From Atribacterota bacterium (GTDB lineage: Bacteria > Atribacterota > Phoenicimicrobiia > Phoenicimicrobiales > Phoenicimicrobiaceae), in assembly GCA_030605615.1 (NCBI GenBank), contig JAUWHZ010000015.1, positions 1 to 50,763 on the forward strand: a stretch of DNA of 50,763 bases. The letters are read 5' to 3'. The notes below the pieces were generated by a model. It worked only from the letters and a program-made list of their open reading frames with translations, ran no database searches and was not told where the DNA came from. Shown here in pieces: positions 26,977-37,101 of this stretch. The translations under genes were made by a program, and so were the position numbers. Positions within the stretch are counted from its first letter, which is position 1. Each line of letters opens with the position of its first letter.

Positions 26977-29637
26977 TTACCTCAAAGTTTTTAGGTTATT
27001 TTCCAGTCTTTGTTTAATATCTCTTAACTCATCAGCTTTCCCTTTTTCTTTCTTAATAACATCTTCAGGAGCTTTAGATAAGAAATCCTTGTTATTTATC
27101 TTTTTAAATACGGTATTTAGTTCATTTTCTATTTTTTTTAATCTCTTCTCTAACCGGGCTGTCTCCTCTGAAATATTAATTATGCCTTTTAGCGGAACAA
27201 AGACTTCTACTCCTTCTAAAACACCTGTAGCCGAATAAGCCGGCTTCCTAATACCCTTTTTGATCTTTAATGATTTTATTTTAACCAGTGTTTCTATAAA
27301 ATAAATATTTTCTTTAATTAATTCTAAATTGCCGTCTTCAGTAATATTCAAATACAAATCTATCTTTTTACTATAGGGAATATTCATATCTGACTTTATA
27401 TTTCTTATAGTTTTAATGATGCTCATAATTTTATTCATATTTTCTTCTGCATCTTTATTTACATATTTTTCCTTATATTGAGGCCAAGGCAAAATCATAA
27501 TACTTTCTCCTTTATGAGGAAGTTTTTGCCAAATTTCTTCAGTTATGAAAGGCATAAAGGGGTGTAAAAGTCTTAAAGTATTTTCAAGAACAAACCATAA
27601 AATATATTGAGCTGTTAGTCTTTCCATTTTATCTTTTTCTTGATATAATCTTGGTTTAATAAATTCTACATACCAATCACAGAACTCACTCCAGGTAAAT
27701 TCATAAATAGTTTTTGCCGCCTCTCCAAAATTATACTCATTAAGGTAATCAGTAGACTTTTTTATTGCTTCATTTAACCTGCTAATTATCCACTTATCAG
27801 CCAAGGTCATTCTTAGCTTATTTTTTTCTAATTTATTAACATTAAAATCATCTAAATTCATTATCGAAAATCTCGAAACATTCCATATTTTATTGGCAAA
27901 ATTTCTAAATCCTTTAATTCTCTCCTCAGATAAAGAGATATAACTTCCTTGAATAGTTAGGGAAGCAAGGGTAATCCGTAGGGCATCAGAACCATATTCA
28001 TCAACTACTGTTAAGGGATCTATCACATTTTCCTTTGATTTACTCATTTTTCTACCTTCTGCATCTGTAATTAAAGGATTTATGTAGACTTGTTTAAAAG
28101 GTACATCTCCACAAAATTTTAATCCCATCACTATCATTCGAGCCACCCAGAAGAAAATTATATCAAAACTAGTAACTAAAACTGAAGTAGGATAAAAACA
28201 TTTTAAGTCATCAGTTTCTTCGGGCCATCCTAAAGTAGAAAAAGGCCATAATGACGAACTGAACCAGGTATCTAAAACATCGGAGTCTTGCAGTAAATTA
28301 TGACTACCACATTTTTTACAAAATTGAGGAGCTTCCTCCTCAACATTTATTTCTGAACAATCCTGACAATACCAAACCGGAATACGATGTCCCCACCATA
28401 ATTGGCGTGAAATGCACCAATCTTTTATATTTTTCATCCATTCATAATATACTTTAGTCCAACGAGAGGGAGTAAATTCAATTTTACCTTCTTCTACTGC
28501 AGAAATCGCTGGAAGTGCGAGCTCTTTCATCTTTACAAACCATTGTCTGGAAAGATATGGTTCAATAACAGTTCCACATCGATAACAATGGCCTACAGAA
28601 TGATGATAATCTTCAATCTTTTTCAAGTATCCCTTTTCTTTTAACTCTTTTAAAACTTTTCCTCGACATTCTAATATACTTAAACCTTTAAATTTTCCCG
28701 CTTGCTCATTCATAGTTCCATCATCATTTAATAAATTTATCATAGGTAGATTATGACGTTTACTTAATTCAAAATCGTTTAAATCATGAGCAGGAGTAAT
28801 CTTTACTGCACCGGTTCCAAATTCGGGATCAACATAACTATCGGCAACTATAGGCAATTCTCTCTCCATTAGAGGTAATATGGCAATTTTACCTATTAAT
28901 TTTTGATATCTTTTATCATCAGGATGTACAGCTACGGCAGTATCTCCCAGCATGGTCTCAGGTCGAACAGTAGCAACTGTGATAACTTCCTCTGAATCTT
29001 TAATAGGATAGTTTATATAATAAAGATTGGCTTCCTCTTCAATTGATTCTACCTCAATATCAGCTAAGGCAGTCTGACATCGAGGACACCAATTTATCAC
29101 ATAATTTTCTCTATAAACTAATCCTTCTTTATATAACTGTACAAATACTTTTCTAACTGCCCGGGAAAGACCTTCATCTAAAGTAAACCGTTGTCGTGAC
29201 CAATCACAAGAAAACCCCAATCTTTTTAATTGATTTAGAATATTATTACCGTATTTCTCTTTCCATTGCCATACCCGTTCCAAGAATTTTTCTCTTCCTA
29301 AATCATCCCTGCTTTTTCCTTCTTTAGCTATTTCTCTTTCCACTACATTTTGGGTAGCAATTCCAGCATGATCAGTTCCGGGCAACCAGAGAGTATTATA
29401 TCCTTCCATTCTTTTCCATCTAATTAAAATATCTTGCAAAGTATTATTTAAAGCATGGCCAATATGTAAAGATCCTGTCACATTAGGTGGTGGTATGACG
29501 ATAGAATAATTATTTTCTTTATTAATAAATTGATTTTGTGCTTTAAAATAATCTTTTTCCAACCAAAATTTATACCATTTTTCTTCGACCACTTTTGGAT
29601 TATATACTGATGGTATTTCTTTGTTTATATTTTTCAT
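26977..29637 (-). CDS. valS: Valyl-tRNA synthetase
   Basis: PPPNVTGSLHIGHALNNTLQDILIRWKRMEGYNTLWLPGTDHAGIATQ; KMSKSKENVIDP. Confidence 0.98.
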   Translation of the reverse strand: MKNINKEIPSVYNPKVVEEKWYKFWLEKDYFKAQNQFINKENNYSIVIPPPNVTGSLHIGHALNNTLQDILIRWKRMEGYNTLWLPGTDHAGIATQNVVEREIAKEGKSRDDLGREKFLERVWQWKEKYGNNILNQLKRLGFSCDWSRQRFTLDEGLSRAVRKVFVQLYKEGLVYRENYVINWCPRCQTALADIEVESIEEEANLYYINYPIKDSEEVITVATVRPETMLGDTAVAVHPDDKRYQKLIGKIAILPLMERELPIVADSYVDPEFGTGAVKITPAHDLNDFELSKRHNLPMINLLNDDGTMNEQAGKFKGLSILECRGKVLKELKEKGYLKKIEDYHHSVGHCYRCGTVIEPYLSRQWFVKMKELALPAISAVEEGKIEFTPSRWTKVYYEWMKNIKDWCISRQLWWGHRIPVWYCQDCSEINVEEEAPQFCKKCGSHNLLQDSDVLDTWFSSSLWPFSTLGWPEETDDLKCFYPTSVLVTSFDIIFFWVARMIVMGLKFCGDVPFKQVYINPLITDAEGRKMSKSKENVIDPLTVVDEYGSDALRITLASLTIQGSYISLSEERIKGFRNFANKIWNVSRFSIMNLDDFNVNKLEKNKLRMTLADKWIISRLNEAIKKSTDYLNEYNFGEAAKTIYEFTWSEFCDWYVEFIKPRLYQEKDKMERLTAQYILWFVLENTLRLLHPFMPFITEEIWQKLPHKGESIMILPWPQYKEKYVNKDAEENMNKIMSIIKTIRNIKSDMNIPYSKKIDLYLNITEDGNLELIKENIYFIETLVKIKSLKIKKGIRKPAYSATGVLEGVEVFVPLKGIINISEETARLEKRLKKIENELNTVFKKINNKDFLSKAPEDVIKKEKGKADELRDIKQRLENNLKTLR

Positions 29638-29671
29638 AACAATTTCTCCTCTCCAAATTTAAGAATAAAAC

Positions 29672-29935
29672 AAAAAGACTCCTTTCGCTTTTCAAAGGAC
29701 GAAAGAAGTCTATTCCGCGGTACCACCTTAATTCCTGTTTAAAAAGATTACTATAAAAATGTGAAAATGTACAGGCTCTTGATGTTTTAGTTGTAACATA
29801 ACTATCGGTTAATCCTACTTTTATTCTTTCAGATTAACAACTCGGGGAGGACATTCAATGAAAAACCATAAATAATGGCGCTCTTCTACTCTTCCCCTCA
29901 CAGTTTTTATTTTCTTAAGTTTAATATATATTACT
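29672..29935 (-). promoter_or_regulatory. T-box leader (riboswitch) upstream of valS
   Basis: Minus-strand AAGGTGGTACCGCGG (29715-29729), then a terminator hairpin AGACTTCTTTCG...CGAAAGGAGTCT-TTTT (29672-29711). GAA-U-GUC in the 5' region is compatible with a Val GUC specifier. Confidence 0.92.
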
Positions 29936-29967
29936 ATATGTTAGATTATCTGTCAAAAATTTTCTTA

Positions 29968-30063
29968 AAAACTCTGACGTTCTCGGCATCTCTGAACTTT
30001 GCGTTAGTAAAGTTAGGCGAAACGAAGTGTAGCCAGATATGCCGTATTATCTGAAGTTTTTAT
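29968..30063. other. Roughly 95-nt imperfect inverted-repeat element between the HEPN gene and the valS T-box
   Basis: Minus strand AAAAACT-N10-CGGCATATCT ... AACTTT-N8-AAAGTT ... AGAGATGCCG-N10-AGTTTTT. Confidence 0.6.
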
Positions 30064-30081
30064 GGCTTAAAAACCTATAAA

Positions 30082-30543
30082 TTATAACCTATCCAAAAAA
30101 TCAGAAATAATCTTCTTTATATCAATCCATAAAGGTTCAATATTATCCACTAACTCCAGCATCTTTTCGTATTTTAGCTGGAAGCCATATCCACTCACAA
30201 AACGATGTCTAAAATTTCTATATGGATAGAGCCTTTCTACTATATTCTGGTTAAATACTGCAATCTTGCCTGAAGGTGGATTAGATGATAAAGAAAGAAG
30301 CTCCTTATGCCAGCTCGCTCCTTTAGGCATAGTCAAGTAGTACTTTATAGTTATGCGTTTCAAAATATTTTCTATCCCATTATAAAAATTCATTAAATAA
30401 GTTCCCATCGCTGGCTCTGTAAGATAATCCTTCATTTGGGGATCAAATTTTGTTCTAACTTTATAGAGCCTCCCTAAAATTTCTTCTATTGCCTTTTCCT
30501 CATCTAATACATCTTCCCTTAATTCCTTATACTCTTCTTTCAT
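30082..30543 (-). CDS. HEPN-like protein, putative partner of an MNT nucleotidyltransferase
   Basis: All-helical; YRNFRHRFVSGYGFQL resembles the catalytic helix of HEPN toxins; overlaps the MNT gene by 17 nt. Confidence 0.65.
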   Translation of the reverse strand: MKEEYKELREDVLDEEKAIEEILGRLYKVRTKFDPQMKDYLTEPAMGTYLMNFYNGIENILKRITIKYYLTMPKGASWHKELLSLSSNPPSGKIAVFNQNIVERLYPYRNFRHRFVSGYGFQLKYEKMLELVDNIEPLWIDIKKIISDFLDRL

Positions 30544-30817
30544 ATATAACCCTTCCTTTAGATAAAATTCTTTTATGAAGATGTTCTCTTATATCATCCA
30601 AATCAACTATATCCACTTCATTCTTGACTGCCATAGAAACCTTACCATAATATTTAAAAAACTCTCTAGATTTAATCCCACTAACTGCTATATCAATATC
30701 ATGAGCCAATTTAATATTTTCAAGACATGAACCAAATAATAGCACTTTTTTTGCATCAAATTCTTTGCTAATATCAACAATCTTATCCAGCTCTCTTTTT
30801 AAAACTGCTCTTTTCAT
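30527..30817 (-). CDS. MNT-type minimal nucleotidyltransferase (antitoxin-like)
   Basis: VLLFGSCLENIKLAHDIDIAV (GS-X10-DxD) and downstream EVDIVDL. Confidence 0.85.
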   Translation of the reverse strand: MKRAVLKRELDKIVDISKEFDAKKVLLFGSCLENIKLAHDIDIAVSGIKSREFFKYYGKVSMAVKNEVDIVDLDDIREHLHKRILSKGRVIYERRV

Positions 30818-30882
30818 TATTCATCACCTCTCAAATAGCCATCAAAATTTCGGATAACTGTATTTACACAACAAGTGCGTAT

Positions 30883-30911
30883 AATATACCAAATGGGTAT
30901 GTTGGCCACAA
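30883..30911 (-). promoter_or_regulatory. Putative promoter of the MNT/HEPN pair with overlapping palindrome GTATAATATAC
   Basis: Minus strand TTGTGG (30906-30911) -17 nt- TATATT (30883-30888); palindrome at 30879-30889. Confidence 0.4.
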
Positions 30912-30969
30912 TGTTGCGCTTATTTTTTATGTTCTTAAAAATCTTCAATAAAATTTTTTATACTATGTT

Positions 30970-33318
30970 TTAAAAAGGACATCGGGTAAGGGCTGCTTTT
31001 AGAACATCGTCTATATTGTTTACCGAGATAAATTTTAAACTTTTTTTAATATCATTAGGCAGGTTATCTATGTTTTTAATATTATCTTGAGGAATAATTA
31101 TTGTTTTAATACCCGACTGATAAGCAGCGAGTATTTTTTCTTTTAAACCTCCCACTGGCAAAACCCTTCCTCTTAAAGTAATCTCACCGGTCATTGCTAC
31201 ATCTTTTCGAACTGGAATTTTAGTAAGGGAAGAAATCAAAGAAGTAGCCATAGTTATACCTGCTGATGGACCATCTTTAGGTATAGCACCTTCCGGAATA
31301 TGAACATGGATATCATAATTTTCATAAAATTTATCTTTTATCTTAAACTTTGCTGCCCGAGAACGAGCATAGGTTAAAGCAGCTTTCCCTGACTCCTGCA
31401 TTATTTCTCCCAATTGACCTGTAAGAGTCAACTTACCCTTTCCAGGCATTACTATAGTCTCAACTGCTAATATTTCACCACCTGCCTCGGTCCAAGCTAA
31501 ACCTGTTGCTAAACCTATCATATCTTCTTTTTCGACATTATCGGTTTTAAATTTCGGTATACCTAAATAATTCTCTAAATTTTTTAAAGTTATTTTTACT
31601 CCTTTTTTCTTTTTAGAATAAGCAATTTTTAAGGCAACTTTTCTACATATAGAAGCAATCTCTTTTTCTAAGCCTCGTACTCCTGCTTCATGAGTATATT
31701 CTCTAATTACTTTTTTAATGGCTTTTTCTGATATCTCTATATCCCTTTCTTGAAAGCCATGATTATTTAATTGTTTGGGAAGTAAAAATAACTGACCAAT
31801 TTTTAATTTTTCATAATCTGTATATCCGGGAATATTAATTATTTCCATTCTATCCCTGAGGGAGTAAGGTATTTCATCTTCAATATTTGCAGTAGTAATA
31901 AACATTACTTCAGAAAGGTTGAAAGGCACTTCAAGATAATGATCTCTAAAAGTGTTATTTTGTTCCGGATCTAACACCTCTAAAAGTGCAGCAGCAGGAT
32001 CACCTCTGAAATCCACACTCATTTTATCAATTTCATCTAATAGAAAAACCGGGTTTTTAGATTTTGCATTAATTATCCCCTGTATAATTCTTCCTGGCAT
32101 TGAACCTATATAAGTTTTTCTATGTCCACGTATTTCTGCTTCATCCCGAACACCACCCAAAGAAACTCTTATAAAGTTTCTACCCATTGCTCGAGCCACT
32201 GATTTTACCAGGGATGTCTTACCTACTCCGGGAGGACCCACCAAACAAAGAATTACTCCCTTTTGTTTATTGCTTAATTTTCTTACCGCTAAGTATTCTA
32301 AAATTCTTTCTTTAATATCTATTAAGCCATAATGGTCTTCATCTAATATCCTTTTAACTAATTCTATATCCAATTTTTCTTTTGTCTTTTTATTCCAGGG
32401 AAGAGATAAAATCCATTCTAAATAATTTACTATTACTCCACTTTCTGCAGACAGTATTGGGATTTTTTCTAAACGGGTTATTTCTTTTAGGAATTTTTCT
32501 TTCAGTTCTTTATTTAATTTTAACGATATTATCTTTTCTTTGAACTCCTCAACTTCAGTAATATTTTTTTCATTGTTCCCCAATTCTTTTTGTATTTCTT
32601 TTAGTTGTTCTTTCAAGTAATAATCTTTCTGAAATTTCTCTAATGTTCCCTCTACTCTACTCTGTATTTTTTGCTCTATTTTTAAAATAGTTATCTCTCT
32701 TTTTAATATACTAATCAATTTTTTTAATCTTGTTGACTGATCGTATATTTCTAACAAATCCTGTTTATCTTTTACTTTTAAAATTAAATTAGAAGCAACT
32801 ATGTCAGCCAACTTATCAGGTTTTTCAACATTTCCAATTGAAAATATTATTTCAGAAGGTAATTTATTGTTTAATTTTAAATATTGCTCAAATCTACTGA
32901 TAGTTAATCTCATTAAAGCTTCTATTTCTAAATTTTTTACAGGTTTAGCTTTAATTTTTTTTATTTTTATCTTAAGAAAATTATTTTTCTCTTCTATATC
33001 AGTGATTTCCGCTCTACTAAGTCCTTCTACTAAAACTTTAACTGTATCATCAGGCAGTTTGTATATTTGTATTATTTTGGCAATTGTTCCTACAGAATAA
33101 AGATCTTCTAAGTCAGGTTTTTCTAATTCAGGATCTCTCTGAGAAACTATGAAAATTTGACTATTTAACTTTACTGCTTCTTCTAAAGCATTAATAGATT
33201 GTTCCCTTCCCACAAACAAAGGGATGACCATGTAAGGAAAAACCACTAAATCCCTTAGTGGTAATAAAGGTAAAACATTTTTATCACGATAGTTTATTTT
33301 TTTATTTTGATTATTCAT
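30970..33318 (-). CDS. lon: ATP-dependent protease La (Lon)
   Basis: [48 protein letters not shown]. Confidence 0.98.
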   Translation of the reverse strand: MNNQNKKINYRDKNVLPLLPLRDLVVFPYMVIPLFVGREQSINALEEAVKLNSQIFIVSQRDPELEKPDLEDLYSVGTIAKIIQIYKLPDDTVKVLVEGLSRAEITDIEEKNNFLKIKIKKIKAKPVKNLEIEALMRLTISRFEQYLKLNNKLPSEIIFSIGNVEKPDKLADIVASNLILKVKDKQDLLEIYDQSTRLKKLISILKREITILKIEQKIQSRVEGTLEKFQKDYYLKEQLKEIQKELGNNEKNITEVEEFKEKIISLKLNKELKEKFLKEITRLEKIPILSAESGVIVNYLEWILSLPWNKKTKEKLDIELVKRILDEDHYGLIDIKERILEYLAVRKLSNKQKGVILCLVGPPGVGKTSLVKSVARAMGRNFIRVSLGGVRDEAEIRGHRKTYIGSMPGRIIQGIINAKSKNPVFLLDEIDKMSVDFRGDPAAALLEVLDPEQNNTFRDHYLEVPFNLSEVMFITTANIEDEIPYSLRDRMEIINIPGYTDYEKLKIGQLFLLPKQLNNHGFQERDIEISEKAIKKVIREYTHEAGVRGLEKEIASICRKVALKIAYSKKKKGVKITLKNLENYLGIPKFKTDNVEKEDMIGLATGLAWTEAGGEILAVETIVMPGKGKLTLTGQLGEIMQESGKAALTYARSRAAKFKIKDKFYENYDIHVHIPEGAIPKDGPSAGITMATSLISSLTKIPVRKDVAMTGEITLRGRVLPVGGLKEKILAAYQSGIKTIIIPQDNIKNIDNLPNDIKKSLKFISVNNIDDVLKAALTRCPF

Positions 33319-33344
33319 ATAGAATATTAAATCTCCCTTTTTTA

Positions 33345-33372
33345 TCGTATGTCGTATGTCGTATGTCGTTAA
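33345..33372 (+). repeat. Heptamer array (TCGTATG)3-TCGTTAA
   Basis: Tandem 7-nt units; contains the stop codon of the four-helix-bundle gene. Confidence 0.9.
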
Positions 33373-33728
33373 AGCTTTTTGATTAGACTTGAAGTCATTC
33401 TACCAATATGATCCAATTTTTCAATCAGTTCTGTTTCTTCATTTTCATTTATATATTTTAATTTTTTTGCAATAATTATTTGCGTTTCTAGCTCAGCACA
33501 ACTTCCTAAAGTTATATATAAAAACTGTTTATATTCTTTATTGTGATACCTCTTAAATCCTTCAGCTATATTGGAAGGTATGGAAATTGCAGAACGTCTT
33601 AATTGTGAAGTTAAACTAAATAATTCTTCTTTAGGAAATTTCTTAGTTAAAATATAGATATCACTAACAATTTCTATTCCCTTTTGCCAAATCCTTAAAT
33701 CTTTAAAGCTTTTTATTTTCTCTTCCAT
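33369..33728 (-). CDS. Four-helix-bundle protein of the 23S rRNA intervening-sequence (S23/IVP, Avd-like) family
   Basis: SFKDLRIWQKGIEIVSDIYILTKKFPKEELFSLTSQLRRSAISIPSNIAEGFKRYHNKEYKQFLYITLGSCAELETQIIIAKKLKYI is the characteristic family signature. Confidence 0.92.
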   Translation of the reverse strand: MEEKIKSFKDLRIWQKGIEIVSDIYILTKKFPKEELFSLTSQLRRSAISIPSNIAEGFKRYHNKEYKQFLYITLGSCAELETQIIIAKKLKYINENEETELIEKLDHIGRMTSSLIKKL

Positions 33729-33740
33729 TTTTCCTCAATT

Positions 33741-33768
33741 CGATATACGATATACTCGACTATATGCT
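33741..33768 (-). repeat. Heptamer array, 5' side of the four-helix-bundle gene
   Basis: cgatata cgatata ctcgact atatgct. Confidence 0.75.
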
Positions 33769-33800
33769 ATTTATCCCTTTAATTATATCTTTATCTTAAT

Positions 33801-33835
33801 ACGATATACGAAATACGATATACGATATACTACTT
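33801..33835 (-). repeat. Heptamer array abutting the clpP stop codon
   Basis: acgatat acgaaat acgatat acgatat actactt; clpP TAG is at 33830-33832. Confidence 0.88.
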
Positions 33836-34429
33836 CTTAATTGCTTCGTCTCGACGTTTAATTACTTCATCAACTATTCCATAATCCTTAGATTCCTGAG
33901 CAGTTAAATAAAAATCTCTATCCGTATCTTTTTCAACCTTCTCTAATGGTTGGCCAGTATGATAAGTTAATATCTTATTAATGGTATCCTTAATTCTTTT
34001 AAGTTCCTTAGTTTGTATCTCTATATCTGAAACCTGACCCCGTGCCCCACCTAAAGGTTGATGAAGCATAATTCTTGAATTAGGTAGAGCAAATCTTTTT
34101 TCTTTTGCGCCTGAAGCCAATATCAAAGCAGCACCACTCGCTGCCATACCGACACATATAGTAGAAACATCAGCTCTGATATATTGAACTGTATCGTATA
34201 TAGCGATTGTTGAACTAACTGACCCTCCAGGGCTGTTTATATAAATATAAATATCCCTATCAGGATCGCTTGCTTCTAAAAATAGCAACTGAGCTATGAT
34301 AGTATTAGCTGTTGTGTCATCTATTTCTGTCCCTAAAAATATTATTCTATCTTTTAATAAACGGGAATAAATATCATATGATCTTTCTCCACGGGGAGTT
34401 TGTTCTACTACGATAGGTATTAAAGTCAT
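33830..34429 (-). CDS. clpP: ATP-dependent Clp protease proteolytic subunit
   Basis: [49 protein letters not shown]. Confidence 0.98.
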   Translation of the reverse strand: MTLIPIVVEQTPRGERSYDIYSRLLKDRIIFLGTEIDDTTANTIIAQLLFLEASDPDRDIYIYINSPGGSVSSTIAIYDTVQYIRADVSTICVGMAASGAALILASGAKEKRFALPNSRIMLHQPLGGARGQVSDIEIQTKELKRIKDTINKILTYHTGQPLEKVEKDTDRDFYLTAQESKDYGIVDEVIKRRDEAIKK

Positions 34430-35742
34430 TTTGATTTGTCCTCCTTTTTAGATTCTATTATTTTTATTTTCTTACTTATAAAATCTATTATTTTCTCTCT
34501 CTTTATATTTTCTCTTAAGCCATCTAAACTATTATTCTTTTTAAAGTTAGTCTCTACTTTTAATGGATCTTGCTTTATCTCTTTAGCAATAGTGTTAATT
34601 TTGTTTTTAATTTCCTTTTCGGTAACTTTAATGTCTTCTTCTTGAGCAATTTTATCTAAAATTAATTCTTGTTTTACTCTTTTTTCTGCAACAACTCTAT
34701 ATTCTTTTTTAACTTTTTCCTCATCTGAATTAATACTCTTACAGTAATCTTGTAAAGATAATTTTCTTTCCCTTAAGTCATTTTCCAAAGATTTTATCAT
34801 ATAATCTGTTTCTCTTTCAATTAAGACTTCAGGAACATTTACTTCACAAACCTCAGCAACTTTTTCTAATAATTTTTGTTCATAATTATTTTTATCAATT
34901 ATCTCGACTCGTCTGGTTAACTCTTTCTTTATATCTTTTTTAAGATCATTCAAACTTTTAAAATCACCCACTGTTTTTGCAAAATCATTATCCAATTTTG
35001 ACAATTCCTTCTCTTTTATTTCAAATACTTTTATTTTATAAATAATTTCTTCACCTGCAATTTCTTTATCTTTTGCATCTTTAGGAACCAGAACTTTTAT
35101 CTCTTTTTCTTCCCCCGCTTTACATCCTAAAAGTTGCTTGTTAAATTCTGGTACAGCACTTTTACCTAATTGAATGATTTGTTTTTTAACCTTACTTTCT
35201 TTTATTAATTGACCGTCAGAATATGCCTCAGCATCTATTATCAGAAAGTCTCCTTCTTTTGCCTTACGGTCTTTTACTACTTTTAATACAGCCTGGCTTT
35301 CTTGAATTCTCTTTATCTCATTTTCCACATCTTTATCGTTTATCTCTAAAGTTTCTTTATGTATTTTAATATTACCTAAAGGACCAACTTTAACTTCTGG
35401 CTTTACCTGGACAGTTGCTTCGAAAATTAAGGGCTTATCCTTTTCTATCTGCATTATATTAATTTTTGGTTGATCTATTGGTTTAATATTCTCTTTTTTT
35501 ACTGCTTCAATATAACTATCCGGAATTAATATTTCTGCAGTTTTTTGATAAAAATACTCTTTTCCTAAATGCATATCCAGAATATTTCGTGGTATTTTAC
35601 CTTTTCGAAATCCGGGAATTTTTACTTGATATGATAAATCATTATATACCTTTTCTAATTTGTTATTTACTTTTAATTTATCAACTTCTATCTTCAGGTT
35701 AATCTCATTCTCTTTTCGTTTTTTAATTTCAACATTTATCAT
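34426..35742 (-). CDS. tig: Trigger factor
   Basis: [23 protein letters not shown]; start trimmed to [14 protein letters not shown]. Confidence 0.93.
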   Translation of the reverse strand: MINVEIKKRKENEINLKIEVDKLKVNNKLEKVYNDLSYQVKIPGFRKGKIPRNILDMHLGKEYFYQKTAEILIPDSYIEAVKKENIKPIDQPKINIMQIEKDKPLIFEATVQVKPEVKVGPLGNIKIHKETLEINDKDVENEIKRIQESQAVLKVVKDRKAKEGDFLIIDAEAYSDGQLIKESKVKKQIIQLGKSAVPEFNKQLLGCKAGEEKEIKVLVPKDAKDKEIAGEEIIYKIKVFEIKEKELSKLDNDFAKTVGDFKSLNDLKKDIKKELTRRVEIIDKNNYEQKLLEKVAEVCEVNVPEVLIERETDYMIKSLENDLRERKLSLQDYCKSINSDEEKVKKEYRVVAEKRVKQELILDKIAQEEDIKVTEKEIKNKINTIAKEIKQDPLKVETNFKKNNSLDGLRENIKREKIIDFISKKIKIIESKKEDKSK

Positions 35743-35816
35743 CAAACAAAAACCTCCACTAAGTGATGCCTTTAAATACAATTGCAATAAAGCCGCAAAT
35801 AATTTGCGGCTGTTTT

Positions 35817-35901
35817 TGGTGCGAAGGGCGGGACTCGAACCCGCATGGTTTTACCCACTGGATCCTAAATCCAGCGTGTCTACCAATTCCACCACCCTCG
35901 C
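35817..35901 (-). tRNA. tRNA-Leu (anticodon UAG)
   Basis: Cloverleaf read by eye; loop TTTAGGA; encoded CCA; long variable arm. Confidence 0.93.
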
Positions 35902-35916
35902 ATTTTTAATTTTTAT

Positions 35917-35992
35917 TGGTGGGCCGTACAGGACTCGAACCTGTGACACCCTGATTAAAAGTCAGGTGCTCTACCACCTGAGCTAACGGCCC
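35917..35992 (-). tRNA. tRNA-Lys (UUU)
   Basis: GGGCCGTTAGCTCAGGTGGTAGAGCACCTGACTTTTAATCAGG...; encoded CCA. Confidence 0.95.
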
Positions 35993-36004
35993 ACAAATTA
36001 AAAA

Positions 36005-36081
36005 TGGCGCGCTCGGAGGGACTCGAACCCCCAACCCTCGGATCCGAAGTCCGTAGCTCTATCCAATTGGGCTACGAGCGC
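36005..36081 (-). tRNA. tRNA-Arg (UCG)
   Basis: GCGCTCGTAGCCCAATTGGATAGAGCTACGGACTTCGGATCCG...; encoded CCA. Confidence 0.85.
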
Positions 36082-36093
36082 TTAATATTATAC

Positions 36094-36172
36094 TGGGGTG
36101 AGCGAGGGGATTCGAACCCCCGACCTCTGGAGCCACATTCCAGGGCTCTAACCAGTCTGAGCTACGCCCACC
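36094..36172 (-). tRNA. tRNA-His (GUG), with G-1
   Basis: GGTGGGCGTAGCTCAGACTGG...CTGGAATGTGGCTCCAG; encoded CCA. Confidence 0.93.
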
Positions 36173-36191
36173 ATATCTAATTTTTAAAAAA

Positions 36192-36268
<77 letters not shown>

Positions 36269-36280
36269 GAGGACTTACTA

Positions 36281-36356
36281 TGGAGCGGGAAACGGGGTTC
36301 GAACCCGCGACACCCAGCTTGGAAGGCTGGTGCTCTACCAACTGAGCTATTCCCGC
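36281..36356 (-). tRNA. tRNA-Gly (UCC)
   Basis: GCGGGAATAGCTCAGTTGGTAGAGCACCAGCCTTCCAAGCTGG...; encoded CCA. Confidence 0.95.
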
Positions 36357-36434
<78 letters not shown>

Positions 36435-36503
36435 AAACAAAAGTTATTATATAAGAAATATATATATAAGTCAATCGTAACCTTATGAGTGATGCAGAGA
36501 ACC

Positions 36504-36529
36504 GTCCCCTGAATCAGTCCCCTGAATCA
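36504..36529. repeat. 13-bp direct repeat GTCCCCTGAATCA x2 overlapping the rdgB stop codon
   Basis: Exact tandem copies, preceded by GAACC. Confidence 0.9.
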
Positions 36530-37101
36530 TTTATTATTTCAATCATCTTTCTTAAAGCTTTTCCCCTATGACTGATTTTGTTTTTTATCTTATCTCCTAA
36601 TTCGGCAAAAGTTTTGTTATATTCTGGAATTAGAAAAATAGGGTCATATCCAAAACCAAATTTTCCTCTGGGATTAAAAGAAATCCTTCCGTTGCATTCT
36701 TCTTGAATTATATATTTTTTCCCTTCAGGGTAAGCAAGCACTAAAGCACAAACAAACTTTGCGCTTCTTTTATTTTCAGGAACATTTTCTAATAACTTAA
36801 GTACTTTATTTATACGTTCTTCGTCACTATTCCCCCACCGGGACGAATAGATACCTGGTTCACCTTTTAAATAATCAATTTCTAACCCCGAATCATCTGC
36901 TAAGCATATTTTCCCAGTATATTTTGATATTTTGCAGGCTTTTTTAAGGGCGTTTTCTTGAAATGTTTTACCATCCTCTTCAATTTTTGGAAGATTATGA
37001 AAATCTTTTATAGTCAATATCTTTATATTTGTATCTACTAAAATATCCTTTATTTCTTTCACTTTACCCGGATTGTTAGTGGCAATAAGTATCTCTAACA
37101 T
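36514..37101 (-). CDS. rdgB: XTP/dITP diphosphatase (RdgB/HAM1)
   Basis: [38 protein letters not shown]. Confidence 0.95.
   Translation of the reverse strand: MLEILIATNNPGKVKEIKDILVDTNIKILTIKDFHNLPKIEEDGKTFQENALKKACKISKYTGKICLADDSGLEIDYLKGEPGIYSSRWGNSDEERINKVLKLLENVPENKRSAKFVCALVLAYPEGKKYIIQEECNGRISFNPRGKFGFGYDPIFLIPEYNKTFAELGDKIKNKISHRGKALRKMIEIINDSGD

Noticed and set aside
30848-30872. Resemblance of cggataactgtatttacacaaca to a lac operator (GGATAACAATTTCACACA)
   Set aside because: Partial chance similarity with no LacI-family gene nearby.
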